Shown in pieces: positions 7,932-16,449 of a stretch of DNA of 34,796 bases. A program made the position numbers and the translations under genes. A model generated the notes under the pieces. The model ran no database searches and was not told the DNA's origin. It saw nothing but the letters and a program-made list of their open reading frames with translations. Location of the stretch: NCBI GenBank assembly GCA_051251725.1, contig JBPOFN010000043.1:1-34796 (forward strand), in the 5' to 3' direction. Every line of letters begins with the position of its first letter. Position 1 is the stretch's first letter. This stretch comes from JALZUE01 sp051251725 (lineage in GTDB: Bacteria > Pseudomonadota > Gammaproteobacteria > Enterobacterales > Alteromonadaceae).

Positions 7932-9192
7932 GTTATGCGGTAAAACGGCGCGTTATGGTTTTTACCGGTTCGCGTTTTTCATTTGCACCAGCTTAGCTTG
8001 CAATATGGTTGTTGCGGCTGAGCATACTGCTTGGCAAAACATAGAAAATAGCGGTAAAGGACAAGATGTTTATTTTCATGCTTGGGGCGGCGACCCACAA
8101 ATAAATACTTATATTCAATGGGCTGGCGAGCAGGTTAAACAGCAATATCAAATTAATTTACATCATGTAAAACTGAGCGATACCAGCGAAGCGGTTAGCC
8201 GAGTGCTGGCTGAAAAATCAGCCAATAATAATGAGCACGGTAGTGTTGATTTAGTGTGGATCAACGGTGCTAATTTTGCCACCATGGCGCAACACGGCTT
8301 ATTATTAAAAAACTGGGCTAGCCAATTACCCAATTTTGCTTTGACCGACCCTGATAATAACCCGGCAGTTACCTTAGATTTTGGCATACCAACCCAAGGC
8401 ATGGAAGCACCATGGGGGCAAGCGTCATTAACCTTTTATTACGACAATCTAGCAACCACCACACCACCACAAACTTTGCAGGAATTATTAGCTTGGAGTA
8501 AAAGAAATCCGGGCCGTTTTAGTTACCCCAAACCACCCGATTTTTTAGGTATGAGCTTTTTAAAATATGCCTTGGTTATTTTGCATCAACAAAACCGCGC
8601 TGTAGGCCATGCTGGCGAAGCTGCACTTTATGCTCCTGCAACGGCTGAAAATAGCGAGCAAGTGTTAAAACCATTATGGGATTTTTTAGCTGAACTGCAG
8701 CCAAACTTGTGGCGTAGAGGTCAACATTTTATGCAAAGTGGTGAAGAAATGCGGCGCTTGGTTGATGATACTGAACTTAGTTTAGCGTTTACTTTTTCGG
8801 CGCCGGCGGTACCCGCAGCGGTAAAACGTTATGATCTACCCAGCAGTATTCGCAGTTACGCAATGGCCGATGGTAGTTTAAGTAATACCCACTTTGTCGC
8901 TATTCCTTATAATGCTAGTCAGCCTGCCAGTGCACAGTTAGTGGCTAATTTTTTATTAAGCCCAGCGGCGCAAGCCCATAAACAAAAAGCCAGTGTGTGG
9001 GGCGATCGCAGTGTCCTTATTTATCAAACCCTTAGTGTAAGTGAGCAAGCGTTATTTAAAACACAAACACCCCATGTCAGTGCTTTACCCGTTACTAGTA
9101 TTAAACGTACATTAAGTGAACCGCATCCAAGCTGGGTAAATGCAATTATGCTCGGCTGGCAAAAGCGTTTTGGCGTTACTCAATATGACTAA
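7918..9192 (+). CDS. ynjB: ABC transporter solute-binding protein, YnjB type
   Basis: A 424-residue extracellular solute-binding protein. The first roughly 34 residues are a basic then hydrophobic export signal ending in VVAA. The mature part begins with a beta strand and DVYFHAWGGDPQINTYIQW, followed by VDLVWINGANFATMAQHGLL. This is the fold opening of spermidine/iron-type binding proteins and of E. coli YnjB. It is followed at once by a fused permease and an ATPase, giving a complete importer. It overlaps the DUF547 gene by 14 bases and the permease by 8 bases. The ligand cannot be read from sequence. E. coli YnjBCD itself has no established substrate to my knowledge, so the symbol marks homology only. 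Confidence 0.82.
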   Translation: MYSIKLCGKTARYGFYRFAFFICTSLACNMVVAAEHTAWQNIENSGKGQDVYFHAWGGDPQINTYIQWAGEQVKQQYQINLHHVKLSDTSEAVSRVLAEKSANNNEHGSVDLVWINGANFATMAQHGLLLKNWASQLPNFALTDPDNNPAVTLDFGIPTQGMEAPWGQASLTFYYDNLATTTPPQTLQELLAWSKRNPGRFSYPKPPDFLGMSFLKYALVILHQQNRAVGHAGEAALYAPATAENSEQVLKPLWDFLAELQPNLWRRGQHFMQSGEEMRRLVDDTELSLAFTFSAPAVPAAVKRYDLPSSIRSYAMADGSLSNTHFVAIPYNASQPASAQLVANFLLSPAAQAHKQKASVWGDRSVLIYQTLSVSEQALFKTQTPHVSALPVTSIKRTLSEPHPSWVNAIMLGWQKRFGVTQYD

Positions 9193-10930
9193 AAGCATGC
9201 CAGTTAAAAATACTGAATCATTCCAGCCATCCGTTGATTGGTTTTCACGCATCGTCAGAGTTAGCCCCAAGCTTTTATTGCTGCTGTTAATAATCCCGGT
9301 ATTGGGCGGTTTAATCGGCGTTTTATTACCTGCTTTTGGCTGGGCGCCGGCACTTAATCAATACAGTATTGGCTTGCAAGGTTTTAATGCTTTATGGCAA
9401 ACACCTGGCCTTGGACAAATGGTTGTCTTAAGTATTAGCACAGGGTTAATCAGTACCTTGCTCGCTTTTATCATCACCTTAATGATTTTGGCGGCTTTTT
9501 TTAATAGTGTCTGGCTTGATAATATTCAACGCTTGCTAAGCCCTATTTTAGTTATCCCTCATGCGGCGGCGGCCATTGCGGTTGGTTTTTTAATTGCGCC
9601 ATCGGGTATGATCTCACGCTTGTTTTCCCCTTGGTTAAGCGGTTGGGAGTTAGCGCCACAGGGCATTTTTCCTCATGATGCCTATGGTATTAGTATTATT
9701 TTAGGCTTAACGTTAAAAGAGTTACCTTTTTTATTGTTAATGGCACTTGGTGTTTTAGCACAACCTGAGCTGGGCAAAAAATTACGTCAGCATCATCAAG
9801 TTGCACTTAATTTGGGTTATTGCCCAATGACCGCTTTCTATAAAGTGATATTACCGAGTTTATATCCTTTATTACGTTTACCTATTTTAGCGGTATTGGC
9901 GTATGCCAGCGCCAGTGTTGAAATGCCGTTGATTTTAGGCCCTAATACGCCACCAACACTTGCTGTTGCTATTATGCAATGGTTTAACGATGTTGATTTA
10001 AACCTGCGTATACAAGCTTCTGCGGGGGCGTTATTACAACTAGTGGTGACTGGATTTTTACTGGTTGTATGGCTGACTGGCGAAAAAACGATAAAGTACT
10101 TTTTAAGTGATACGTTAACCAATGGTAAACGAGAATATGGCGGCGCTTTTTGGCAGAAAATAACCGTTATCTTAACCACGTTGGTGCTAAGTTTTATATT
10201 ATTAGCCTTAATTGGCTTAATAATGTGGTCGCTCGCTGGTTTTTGGCGTTTTCCGGCGGCGCTACCTGAGCAGTTTGTACTGTCGCATTTTCAACGCGCC
10301 TTAACACAAATGGCCGAGCCATTATTTAACACTTTGAGCATTGGCATTATTAGCACCATATTGGCGGTAATATTAACTTTATTATGCTTAGAGTCTGAGC
10401 AGTTAACGGCTAAAAAACTGTCGCGTTTTACCAGCTTTATTATTTATCTGCCGTTATTAGTACCCAGTATTGCCTTTTTATTTGGTTTGGTATGGCTGGG
10501 GCAATTAGTCAACCACCAAAGCGTATTTTTTAATGTGGTTTTAAGTCACTTATTGTTTGTTTTACCTTATGTCTTTTTATCGCTGGCGAGCAGTTATCGG
10601 CGTTTAGACCCGCGTTTTTCTTATGTTGCCGCAAGCCTTGGCGCGACGCCATGTAAAGTTTTTATGCAAGTTAAATTACCGCAATTATTTGCGCCTATTT
10701 TAATTGCCGTCGCATTAGGATTAGCGATTAGTTTTGGCCAATATTTACCAACCTTACTAGTTGGTGGTGGGCGTATAACAACCATTACTACCGAAGCGGT
10801 TACTCTCGCTAATGGCGCAAGTAGGCGTACCAGTGCGGTATATGCCATTATACAAATGGCGTTACCACTGCTTGGTTTTATCCTCGCATGGTTACTGCCA
10901 AAATTTATTTATAAAAGTGCGCATCGCTAA
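9185..10930 (+). CDS. ynjC: ABC transporter permease with two fused membrane domains, YnjC type
   Basis: A 581-residue inner-membrane permease with about 12 hydrophobic segments. It carries two binding-protein-dependent permease domains in one chain, as in ThiP, FbpB and YnjC. Each half has an EAA-type loop for the ATPase: ALNLGYCPMTAFYKVILP in the first half and AASLGATPCKVFMQVKLPQL in the second. The frame is open from 9140, but the ATG at 9185 is chosen. It forms the overlap ATGACTAA with the stop of ynjB, a usual translational-coupling arrangement, whereas the earlier codons would sit inside ynjB and encode an unlikely polar leader. The ATPase gene follows 10 bases downstream. Likely partners are YnjB and YnjD; the substrate is unknown. 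Confidence 0.85.
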   Translation: MTKSMPVKNTESFQPSVDWFSRIVRVSPKLLLLLLIIPVLGGLIGVLLPAFGWAPALNQYSIGLQGFNALWQTPGLGQMVVLSISTGLISTLLAFIITLMILAAFFNSVWLDNIQRLLSPILVIPHAAAAIAVGFLIAPSGMISRLFSPWLSGWELAPQGIFPHDAYGISIILGLTLKELPFLLLMALGVLAQPELGKKLRQHHQVALNLGYCPMTAFYKVILPSLYPLLRLPILAVLAYASASVEMPLILGPNTPPTLAVAIMQWFNDVDLNLRIQASAGALLQLVVTGFLLVVWLTGEKTIKYFLSDTLTNGKREYGGAFWQKITVILTTLVLSFILLALIGLIMWSLAGFWRFPAALPEQFVLSHFQRALTQMAEPLFNTLSIGIISTILAVILTLLCLESEQLTAKKLSRFTSFIIYLPLLVPSIAFLFGLVWLGQLVNHQSVFFNVVLSHLLFVLPYVFLSLASSYRRLDPRFSYVAASLGATPCKVFMQVKLPQLFAPILIAVALGLAISFGQYLPTLLVGGGRITTITTEAVTLANGASRRTSAVYAIIQMALPLLGFILAWLLPKFIYKSAHR

Positions 10931-10940
10931 AGGTTATTAA

Positions 10941-11582
10941 ATGCAATCATCGTTACACATCAAAAATTTACAATTGTTCCGCCAACATCAATTGTTACTC
11001 AGTATAAATGAGCAAGTGAATGGCGGCGAAATATTAACGATTATGGGGCCTTCGGGCAGCGGTAAATCGAGCTTGTTAAATTGTCTAACTGGTACTTTAG
11101 CGCCGAGTTTTCAAGCAACCGGTGAAGTATGGCTCAATGGTAATAATGTCACTACATTACCCGCTCATTTACGTAATATCGGCGTGTTATATCAAGACGC
11201 GTTATTGTTTTCGCATTTGTCGGTTGCCGGTAATATTGCTTTTGCGATGCCTAAGGGCAATAAAAAATTGCGCCATGAAAAAATAAACGCGGCGCTCGAA
11301 CAAGTTGGTTTAAGCGGTTTAGCTGACCGCCATCCTGATAATTTATCGGGAGGTCAACAAGCACGAGTTGCTTTATTACGGGTATTATTAAGTGAGCCTA
11401 AAGCGATATTACTTGATGAACCTTTTAGTAAACTTGATAGCCAATTACGTGAAGAAACACGGCAGTTAGTTTTTCAACAAATTCGTCAACATCAATTACC
11501 CGCCATTATGGTAAGCCATGACCAAAGTGATGCCGATGCCGCCGCGGGTAAAATAGTTACCTTAAGTACACTGAATCGCTAA
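10941..11582 (+). CDS. ynjD: ABC transporter ATP-binding protein, YnjD type
   Basis: A 213-residue cytoplasmic ATPase that powers the YnjC-type permease. All nucleotide-binding motifs are present: Walker A GPSGSGKS at 36-43, Q-loop Gln85 in LYQDALLF, signature LSGGQ at 135-139, Walker B AILLDE at 155-160, D-loop SKLD, and the switch His193 in VSHD. It is short for an importer ATPase and lacks the C-terminal regulatory domain of MalK or PotA types, like E. coli YnjD and ThiQ. It starts 10 bases after the permease. The ribosome site is weak (AAAGG, 10930-10934, 6 bases before ATG). Confidence 0.9.
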   Translation: MQSSLHIKNLQLFRQHQLLLSINEQVNGGEILTIMGPSGSGKSSLLNCLTGTLAPSFQATGEVWLNGNNVTTLPAHLRNIGVLYQDALLFSHLSVAGNIAFAMPKGNKKLRHEKINAALEQVGLSGLADRHPDNLSGGQQARVALLRVLLSEPKAILLDEPFSKLDSQLREETRQLVFQQIRQHQLPAIMVSHDQSDADAAAGKIVTLSTLNR

Positions 11583-11609
11583 GATATCAGATAGAGATGT
11601 TAAATAAAA

Positions 11610-12278
11610 ATGTTAGATAAATATATTACCCCGGTTATAAAACCGTTATTAACACCCGTTGTGAGGTTATTGCATAAACGTAATGTTAGCCCCGACCAAG
11701 TGACCTTTTATGGCTTTTTAGTGGGGCTGTTAGCTTTACCTTTGTTGGCTTTACAGTTGTGGTCTTGGGCACTGGCAGCGATTATTCTTAACCGCATTTT
11801 AGATGGCCTTGACGGTGCATTAGCGCGCTACAGTAAACAAAGCTCAAGTGCTGGTGGCTATTTAGATATTACCCTCGATTTTTTATTTTATGCCGCTATT
11901 CCACTCGGTTTTGCTTTGGCAGATCCCATACAAAATGGCGTAGCGGCCGCGTTATTGCTCGCCGCCTTTATTGGTACAGGCTCAAGCTTTTTAGCCTTTG
12001 CTATTGCGGCAGAAAAATTTAAGTTAGATAAACCACAATTTAAAAACAAAAGTTTTTATTATTTAAACGGCTTAACCGAAGGCACAGAAACCATTGTATT
12101 ATTTATTGCGTTTTGTTTGTGGCCGCAATATTTTCCCGTGTTAGCAATTATTTTTGCCATCGCCTGTGCGATAACTATTTTTACGCGTATTTATGGCGGC
12201 TATCACACCTTAAAAGCGCAAGAACAAAAGCTAAGTGGCAAAGTAGCTGATCACCCCGAAGAGCAAAAACATGACTAA
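11610..12278 (+). CDS. CDP-alcohol phosphatidyltransferase family protein, YnjF type
   Basis: A 222-residue membrane enzyme. The complete family signature D-x2-DG-x2-AR-x8-G-x3-D-x3-D is present: Asp65, Asp68, Gly69, Ala72, Arg73, Gly82, Asp86 and Asp90. Known members join a CDP-activated lipid or alcohol to a second alcohol, making a phospholipid or head-group precursor, with two metal ions held by these Asp residues. Several hydrophobic helices surround the motif. E. coli YnjF lies next to ynjBCD in the same way, which supports a conserved link between this enzyme and the transporter. The acceptor alcohol is unknown. It starts 27 bases after the ATPase stop and overlaps the next gene by 8 bases. 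Confidence 0.88.
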   Translation: MLDKYITPVIKPLLTPVVRLLHKRNVSPDQVTFYGFLVGLLALPLLALQLWSWALAAIILNRILDGLDGALARYSKQSSSAGGYLDITLDFLFYAAIPLGFALADPIQNGVAAALLLAAFIGTGSSFLAFAIAAEKFKLDKPQFKNKSFYYLNGLTEGTETIVLFIAFCLWPQYFPVLAIIFAIACAITIFTRIYGGYHTLKAQEQKLSGKVADHPEEQKHD

Positions 12279-13062
12279 CGAAGTATGGTGGCGCCTCGGC
12301 TGCTTTTTCACTGTTTTAGTGCTTATGATGTTAGTTGAATGGCAAAAGCCTGCGCGTCAATCGTCTGTTAAAAACAGCCAACGTTGGTCGGCTAATTTTG
12401 CCTTAGTGTTTGCTTCGTCACTGCTTGCGCGTTTAACTGTTCCTGTCGGTTTAACCGCGGTAGCTTTGTATCATCAAACACATAATATTGGTTTATTTAA
12501 TTACTTCACGTTACCCAATTGGCTGACGATTGTCGCCAGTTTATTGTTATTAGATATGTTAATTTATTGGCAGCACCGCTTATTTCATCAAGTGCCAATG
12601 TTGTGGCGTTTGCACCGTGTACACCACGCTGATGCCCATGTTGATACCAGCACCGGCTTACGGTTTCACCCGATTGAAATTATTTTAAGCATAGTGATTA
12701 AACTGCTAGCGATAAGTATATTGGGGGTACCAGCGATTGCTGTGCTGATTTTTGAAATCACCTTAAATGCCTTAGCTTTATTTAACCACGCTAATATTCG
12801 TTTACCAAGCGCGATTGAAAAACCATTACGCTTGGTTTTAATGACACAAATTCTCCACCGTATTCATCACAGCCAAGTGGTCAGTGAAACGAATTCAAAC
12901 TATGGTTTTAGCGTGATTTGGTGGGATAAATTATTTGGTAGTTATAAAAGTTGTGCGCTAAAAAGTGATGATGAACTTGCACTAGGTTTGACTGAATACC
13001 CAGACGCCAAACAAAATGCTTCGTTTTGGCAACTGTTAATCATGCCTTTTAAAAGCGGCTGA
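12271..13062 (+). CDS. Sterol desaturase/fatty acid hydroxylase superfamily membrane protein
   Basis: 263 residues with four or so membrane helices and the histidine clusters of the membrane di-iron hydroxylase/desaturase family. They are HRLFH at 102-106, HRVHH at 115-119, His133 in RFHPIE, FNHANI near 172, and HRIHH at 196-200. Members insert oxygen or a double bond into lipids, for example fatty acids, carotenoids, sterols or ether lipids. It is the last gene of the run that begins at 4838. Its start lies in an ATGACTAA overlap with the phosphatidyltransferase stop, the same eight bases used at the ynjB/ynjC junction. That coupling suggests lipid modification goes with the phosphatidyltransferase step. 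The specific substrate cannot be told from sequence. Confidence 0.87.
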   Translation: MTNEVWWRLGCFFTVLVLMMLVEWQKPARQSSVKNSQRWSANFALVFASSLLARLTVPVGLTAVALYHQTHNIGLFNYFTLPNWLTIVASLLLLDMLIYWQHRLFHQVPMLWRLHRVHHADAHVDTSTGLRFHPIEIILSIVIKLLAISILGVPAIAVLIFEITLNALALFNHANIRLPSAIEKPLRLVLMTQILHRIHHSQVVSETNSNYGFSVIWWDKLFGSYKSCALKSDDELALGLTEYPDAKQNASFWQLLIMPFKSG

Positions 13063-13129
13063 ATGATAAAAAGTGAATAAAAAGCTGAAGGGAACATACC
13101 GCTAGTGTCCATAAGACGGCAAGTGAGTC

Positions 13130-14056
13130 TTATCTCTTATTTGTTGATAGCGTTTTTTTAGGCTTGTGCATAATTAATATATTCCCTAGCAGCATCAGTA
13201 GGGCGCCAATAAATAAGGTTATTTTAAAGCTTTCTGAGTAGAGTGCGACACCAATAATGGCAATGACCGGTAACCTAAAAAAATCCAATGTTACTATGGT
13301 GGTAACATCAGCATATTGCATCGCTTTTGCGAGACAAAAGTGAGCCGATAATGCGGTAATGCCTATCATAGTGAGCCATAACCATTGAATACCTATTGGC
13401 GTTTGCCAGTTGTGTAAGGCAAAAAACAAGCTAATAGGAAGCTGCAATAAACACATTAAAAAGACTATGGTTAACGGGCTTTCTGTTGATGACAGTGATT
13501 TTGTTGAAACATAAGCGATAGCGAAACAAAGCGCTGCCCCTAAGACAATTAGCGAGCCAGAACTAACGATGGCCACGCCCGGCTGTACGATAATAATAAC
13601 CCCAATCACACCGAGTATAATCGCGATGGATTTTTTTATTGTTAGCTTTTCATTAAGCACGACGCTGGCGATTAATGCCGTCCATAGTGGAGCTGTAAAT
13701 TCAAGGGCAAAAACTTCAGCCAAAGGCAGTAACCCAATGCCGATAAACCAGCCATATTGACCAATAAAATGAAAAATGTTTCTCACGCCATGCAGGCCAA
13801 GTTTACGGCTATAAAATAGCTTGGTATTACCGGTACTGATGATAATAAAAAACATCACAAAGAGGCCAAAAATACTGCGAAATAATAATATTTGAAAAGT
13901 ATTCATTTGATCGCTTAATTCACGAGCGCCAACAGCCATCAAACAAAATGACGTAATTGCCCCTAACATCCAAATAACAGCTTTAATGGTGAGAATACTC
14001 CAAGTTTGTTTCTTATAATGGCTGGTCGCTTTACTTCCATTGTCAAGCATCAGCAA
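13130..14056 (-). CDS. EamA/DMT family transporter
   Basis: About 308 residues with ten hydrophobic segments in two repeated halves, the architecture of the drug/metabolite transporter superfamily (two EamA domains). The first half contains LLFRSIFGLFVMFF and EVFALEFTAPLWTALIASVVLNEKL spread over several helices. The second half has SAHFCLAKAMQYADVTTIVTLDFFRLPVIAIIGVALYSE in the same relative place. The basic tail HKPKKTLSTNKR is cytoplasmic. The start is uncertain: a TTG at 14056 has AAGGT 4 bases upstream, while an in-frame ATG at 14050 has it 10 bases upstream. It converges on the 4838-13062 operon with a 67-base gap and has no functional link to it that I can see. The substrate is unknown. 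Confidence 0.85.
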   Translation of the reverse strand: MLMLDNGSKATSHYKKQTWSILTIKAVIWMLGAITSFCLMAVGARELSDQMNTFQILLFRSIFGLFVMFFIIISTGNTKLFYSRKLGLHGVRNIFHFIGQYGWFIGIGLLPLAEVFALEFTAPLWTALIASVVLNEKLTIKKSIAIILGVIGVIIIVQPGVAIVSSGSLIVLGAALCFAIAYVSTKSLSSTESPLTIVFLMCLLQLPISLFFALHNWQTPIGIQWLWLTMIGITALSAHFCLAKAMQYADVTTIVTLDFFRLPVIAIIGVALYSESFKITLFIGALLMLLGNILIMHKPKKTLSTNKR

Positions 14057-14402
14057 TAATACCTTGATAGCCGTTTAATAACATTGTTTGCAGTGGTCAG
14101 GGGAAAATTAACACTTAATTACGGGGAATTAACTGACTTTTTTGATAACTTTATTTCATTAACGTTTAGGCCAGCTTAACTTACCAAGATAACACAGCGT
14201 GATTTATTTTTTTTCAGCACTCTATATAGCCTTTAATACCGCCTTAAACGGGCGAGGTTTATCTTGTTAATAACTGTTTTTAGCTTTCTTTGGCTTAATA
14301 GTGACAATAGATTTTATCATTAAGTTGTATCTTAGCTTCAGTTCTAGCAGACTATTAAATAATTTAAATCATCAATATGTAAAAGTATGGAAACATAAAG
14401 AT
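14057..14402. other. Divergent intergenic region
   Basis: This gap lies between the DMT transporter (- strand) and the DUF4153-like gene (+ strand). It should hold both promoters. I see a short inverted repeat, TTAATT (14115-14120) with AATTAA (14127-14132), and no RNA gene. A GTG at 14301 keeps the downstream frame open, so the last 102 bases could instead be coding. Confidence 0.4.
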
Positions 14403-16121
14403 ATGGATAATCAATTACCTAAACCTCTTATTATTCTTATTTCCTTGCTGCAAGGGATTTTATTAACACTGTTGTACCAAAGCGTTGAGCATAAAATATG
14501 GCCGGGCACTGAGCCTGTTTGGTTAGTATCGTTAGCAACTTTTGCCATTAGTTATCCATTATTAACGTTATTGGCCATTACTAAAACCAATGGGCTCACA
14601 AGTGTTAAGTATTTATTGCCATTTACGCTGTTGTTATCGGTATTAGGGGCTTATGTTGGTTTTCAACAAGAACCAACAGCATTTGTTGATAACAGTAGTG
14701 TTATTTTTGTTTTTTCTTTTACGGCGCTGATCGCCGCTTTTAAAGCACTAATGTATATTCAGCAATATTTGAGTAATGAAGCGATTAGTTATAGTTCGTT
14801 GTTTAAACTGTCTTGGCGAAATTTTATTATTTTTGCCGAATGCTGGTTATTCGTTTTAATCTTTTGGGGAATACTTAATTTAGGTGCAGGGTTATTTGCG
14901 GTCTTAGAAATTGATTTTTTTAAAGCGTTATTAAAAAAAGACTGGTTTGTTATTCCTGTATTAACACTCGCGTTTGGTTTTTCCATTATTGTTTTTAGAA
15001 ATATTATTCATACCGCTGATAATATTTCGACCATATTACAAACCTTAATTAAATTTTTATTACCTGCGCTTACCATTGTTTCTTTAGGATTTTTAGCAAC
15101 ATTACCGTTTACCGGATTAGACACTTTATGGAAAACTGGCAGCGGTAGTTTATTAGTTATGTGGCTTCAGGCGCTAACCTTATTTTTTATTAATACGGTT
15201 TATCAATATGCGGCACATGAACGGCCTTATCATCATTTACTTCATCGTTTGATCTTTATCGGTGTTGCTATCTTACCCATCTACAGCATGATTTCTGCTT
15301 ACGGTCTATGGTTACGAGTTGAGCAATATGGGCTGAGTGTTGATCGCTGTTGGGCGCTATTAATTTGCGTATTATTGGCTTGTTTTTCATTTGGCTATTT
15401 ATTTGGCATTGTTAAAAAACGCGACGCTTGGCTAACAACGTTAAGCAAAGTGAATATTTCAATGGGCATAGTGGTATTACTGGCGATGCTGTTGGTCAAT
15501 TCGCCTTTACTTAATTTTCAAAGTATTTCAGCGGCTAGTCAGTTAGCGCGTTTAGATGCTGGTAAAACTTCTTATGCTAAATTTGATTATAAATATTTTG
15601 ACCGCACTTTAGGACGCCAAGGTTATTTAGCGCTACAAGCCCTTAAACCTAAACTGAAAGTGCATGCGCCAGAGCAAATCGTTATGATTGATAGAATGTA
15701 TATTAACCATCAAAAAATTGATCGTGAGGCGTTAAGTGTCGAAGACTTTCTTCAGTTTATTGAGTTCTGGCCAAATAAAAGTGAATTTCCTAAAGCATTA
15801 ATTAGCGCAGTATATAAACGAGAAACAAAGTCGAAATGGTCGACATATCGCGGTAAAAACTACTATTTTATTGCCAAAGATTTAAATGACGACGGCAAAG
15901 TAAATTATGTTGTGATTGAAGAAAATAACTCTTCTACTTCAGCGAGTTTATGGTTACTTGATGATGAGCAGCAATGGTCAGCTAAGTATATGCAAACGAG
16001 TAATCCAAATAAAAATCATCTAATGAAAGACTTATTATTAACAGATCAAGTTGAAGTAATAAGCCCAACATGGAAAAACTTAAAAGTAGGGGATATAACT
16101 TTCAGAGCGCCTATTGAATAA
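14403..16121 (+). CDS. DUF4153-like polytopic membrane protein
   Basis: About 572 residues. The first 400 or so form roughly a dozen membrane helices, and the last 170 are soluble, with SAASQLARLDAGK and FDYKYFDRTLGRQGYLALQAL before a beta-rich tail. That combination of many helices plus a short C-terminal soluble part resembles DUF4153 family proteins, which have no assigned biochemical function. The frame is open from a GTG at 14301. The ATG at 14403 is preferred because the extra 34 residues are polar and not conserved-looking, and translation then begins MDNQLPKP just before the first helix. It stands alone and ends at a good terminator. Family assignment is from memory of the family's appearance. 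Confidence 0.6.
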   Translation: MDNQLPKPLIILISLLQGILLTLLYQSVEHKIWPGTEPVWLVSLATFAISYPLLTLLAITKTNGLTSVKYLLPFTLLLSVLGAYVGFQQEPTAFVDNSSVIFVFSFTALIAAFKALMYIQQYLSNEAISYSSLFKLSWRNFIIFAECWLFVLIFWGILNLGAGLFAVLEIDFFKALLKKDWFVIPVLTLAFGFSIIVFRNIIHTADNISTILQTLIKFLLPALTIVSLGFLATLPFTGLDTLWKTGSGSLLVMWLQALTLFFINTVYQYAAHERPYHHLLHRLIFIGVAILPIYSMISAYGLWLRVEQYGLSVDRCWALLICVLLACFSFGYLFGIVKKRDAWLTTLSKVNISMGIVVLLAMLLVNSPLLNFQSISAASQLARLDAGKTSYAKFDYKYFDRTLGRQGYLALQALKPKLKVHAPEQIVMIDRMYINHQKIDREALSVEDFLQFIEFWPNKSEFPKALISAVYKRETKSKWSTYRGKNYYFIAKDLNDDGKVNYVVIEENNSSTSASLWLLDDEQQWSAKYMQTSNPNKNHLMKDLLLTDQVEVISPTWKNLKVGDITFRAPIE

Positions 16122-16449
16122 TTGCCAGAGGTTAACTCCTAGCTGTGCCACGGATAATGTGCTTGGCTATTTACTTGTTTAACTTTATTTGAAAAATAAG
16201 GGTTAAAACCTTAACTAAAAGCCGTTAACGAACGGCTTTTTTTATGGCTACTATTTTTATGAAGTTAATACCCTAATAACGAATTAAATAACTAACTGAA
16301 TTTATAGCCAATAATAAAATAAGCCATTATTTTAATTTTGATCTTCATGTAAATAATCGTAAAGGTATATCTTATGCATTGATATGATGTTTATGTAAGG
16401 GTAGACTCTTAATAAATGTTTTGTTGATAATTTAAACTTTAGGCCTAGC
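16122..16449. other. Intergenic region with one terminator
   Basis: The left part holds the hairpin terminator at 16217-16243. The right 200 bases are AT-rich and presumably contain the promoter of the lipoprotein gene at 16450, but no convincing -35/-10 pair or operator stands out. Confidence 0.5.
16217..16243 (+). terminator. Rho-independent terminator of the DUF4153-like gene
   Basis: A perfect 10-bp stem AAAAGCCGTT/AACGGCTTTT with tetraloop AACG runs straight into a T-run. The A-run on the left side means it could also work on the - strand. Confidence 0.9.

Noticed and set aside
9140..9184. Upstream extension of the YnjC-type permease.
   Set aside because: It overlaps the ynjB coding end by 53 bases, has no ribosome site, and adds a polar leader; the ATGACTAA overlap gives a better start.
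13111..13133. ATAAGAC/GTCTTAT hairpin as terminator between the operon and the DMT gene.
   Set aside because: The stem is only 7 bp, there is no T-run on either strand and it overlaps the DMT stop codon.
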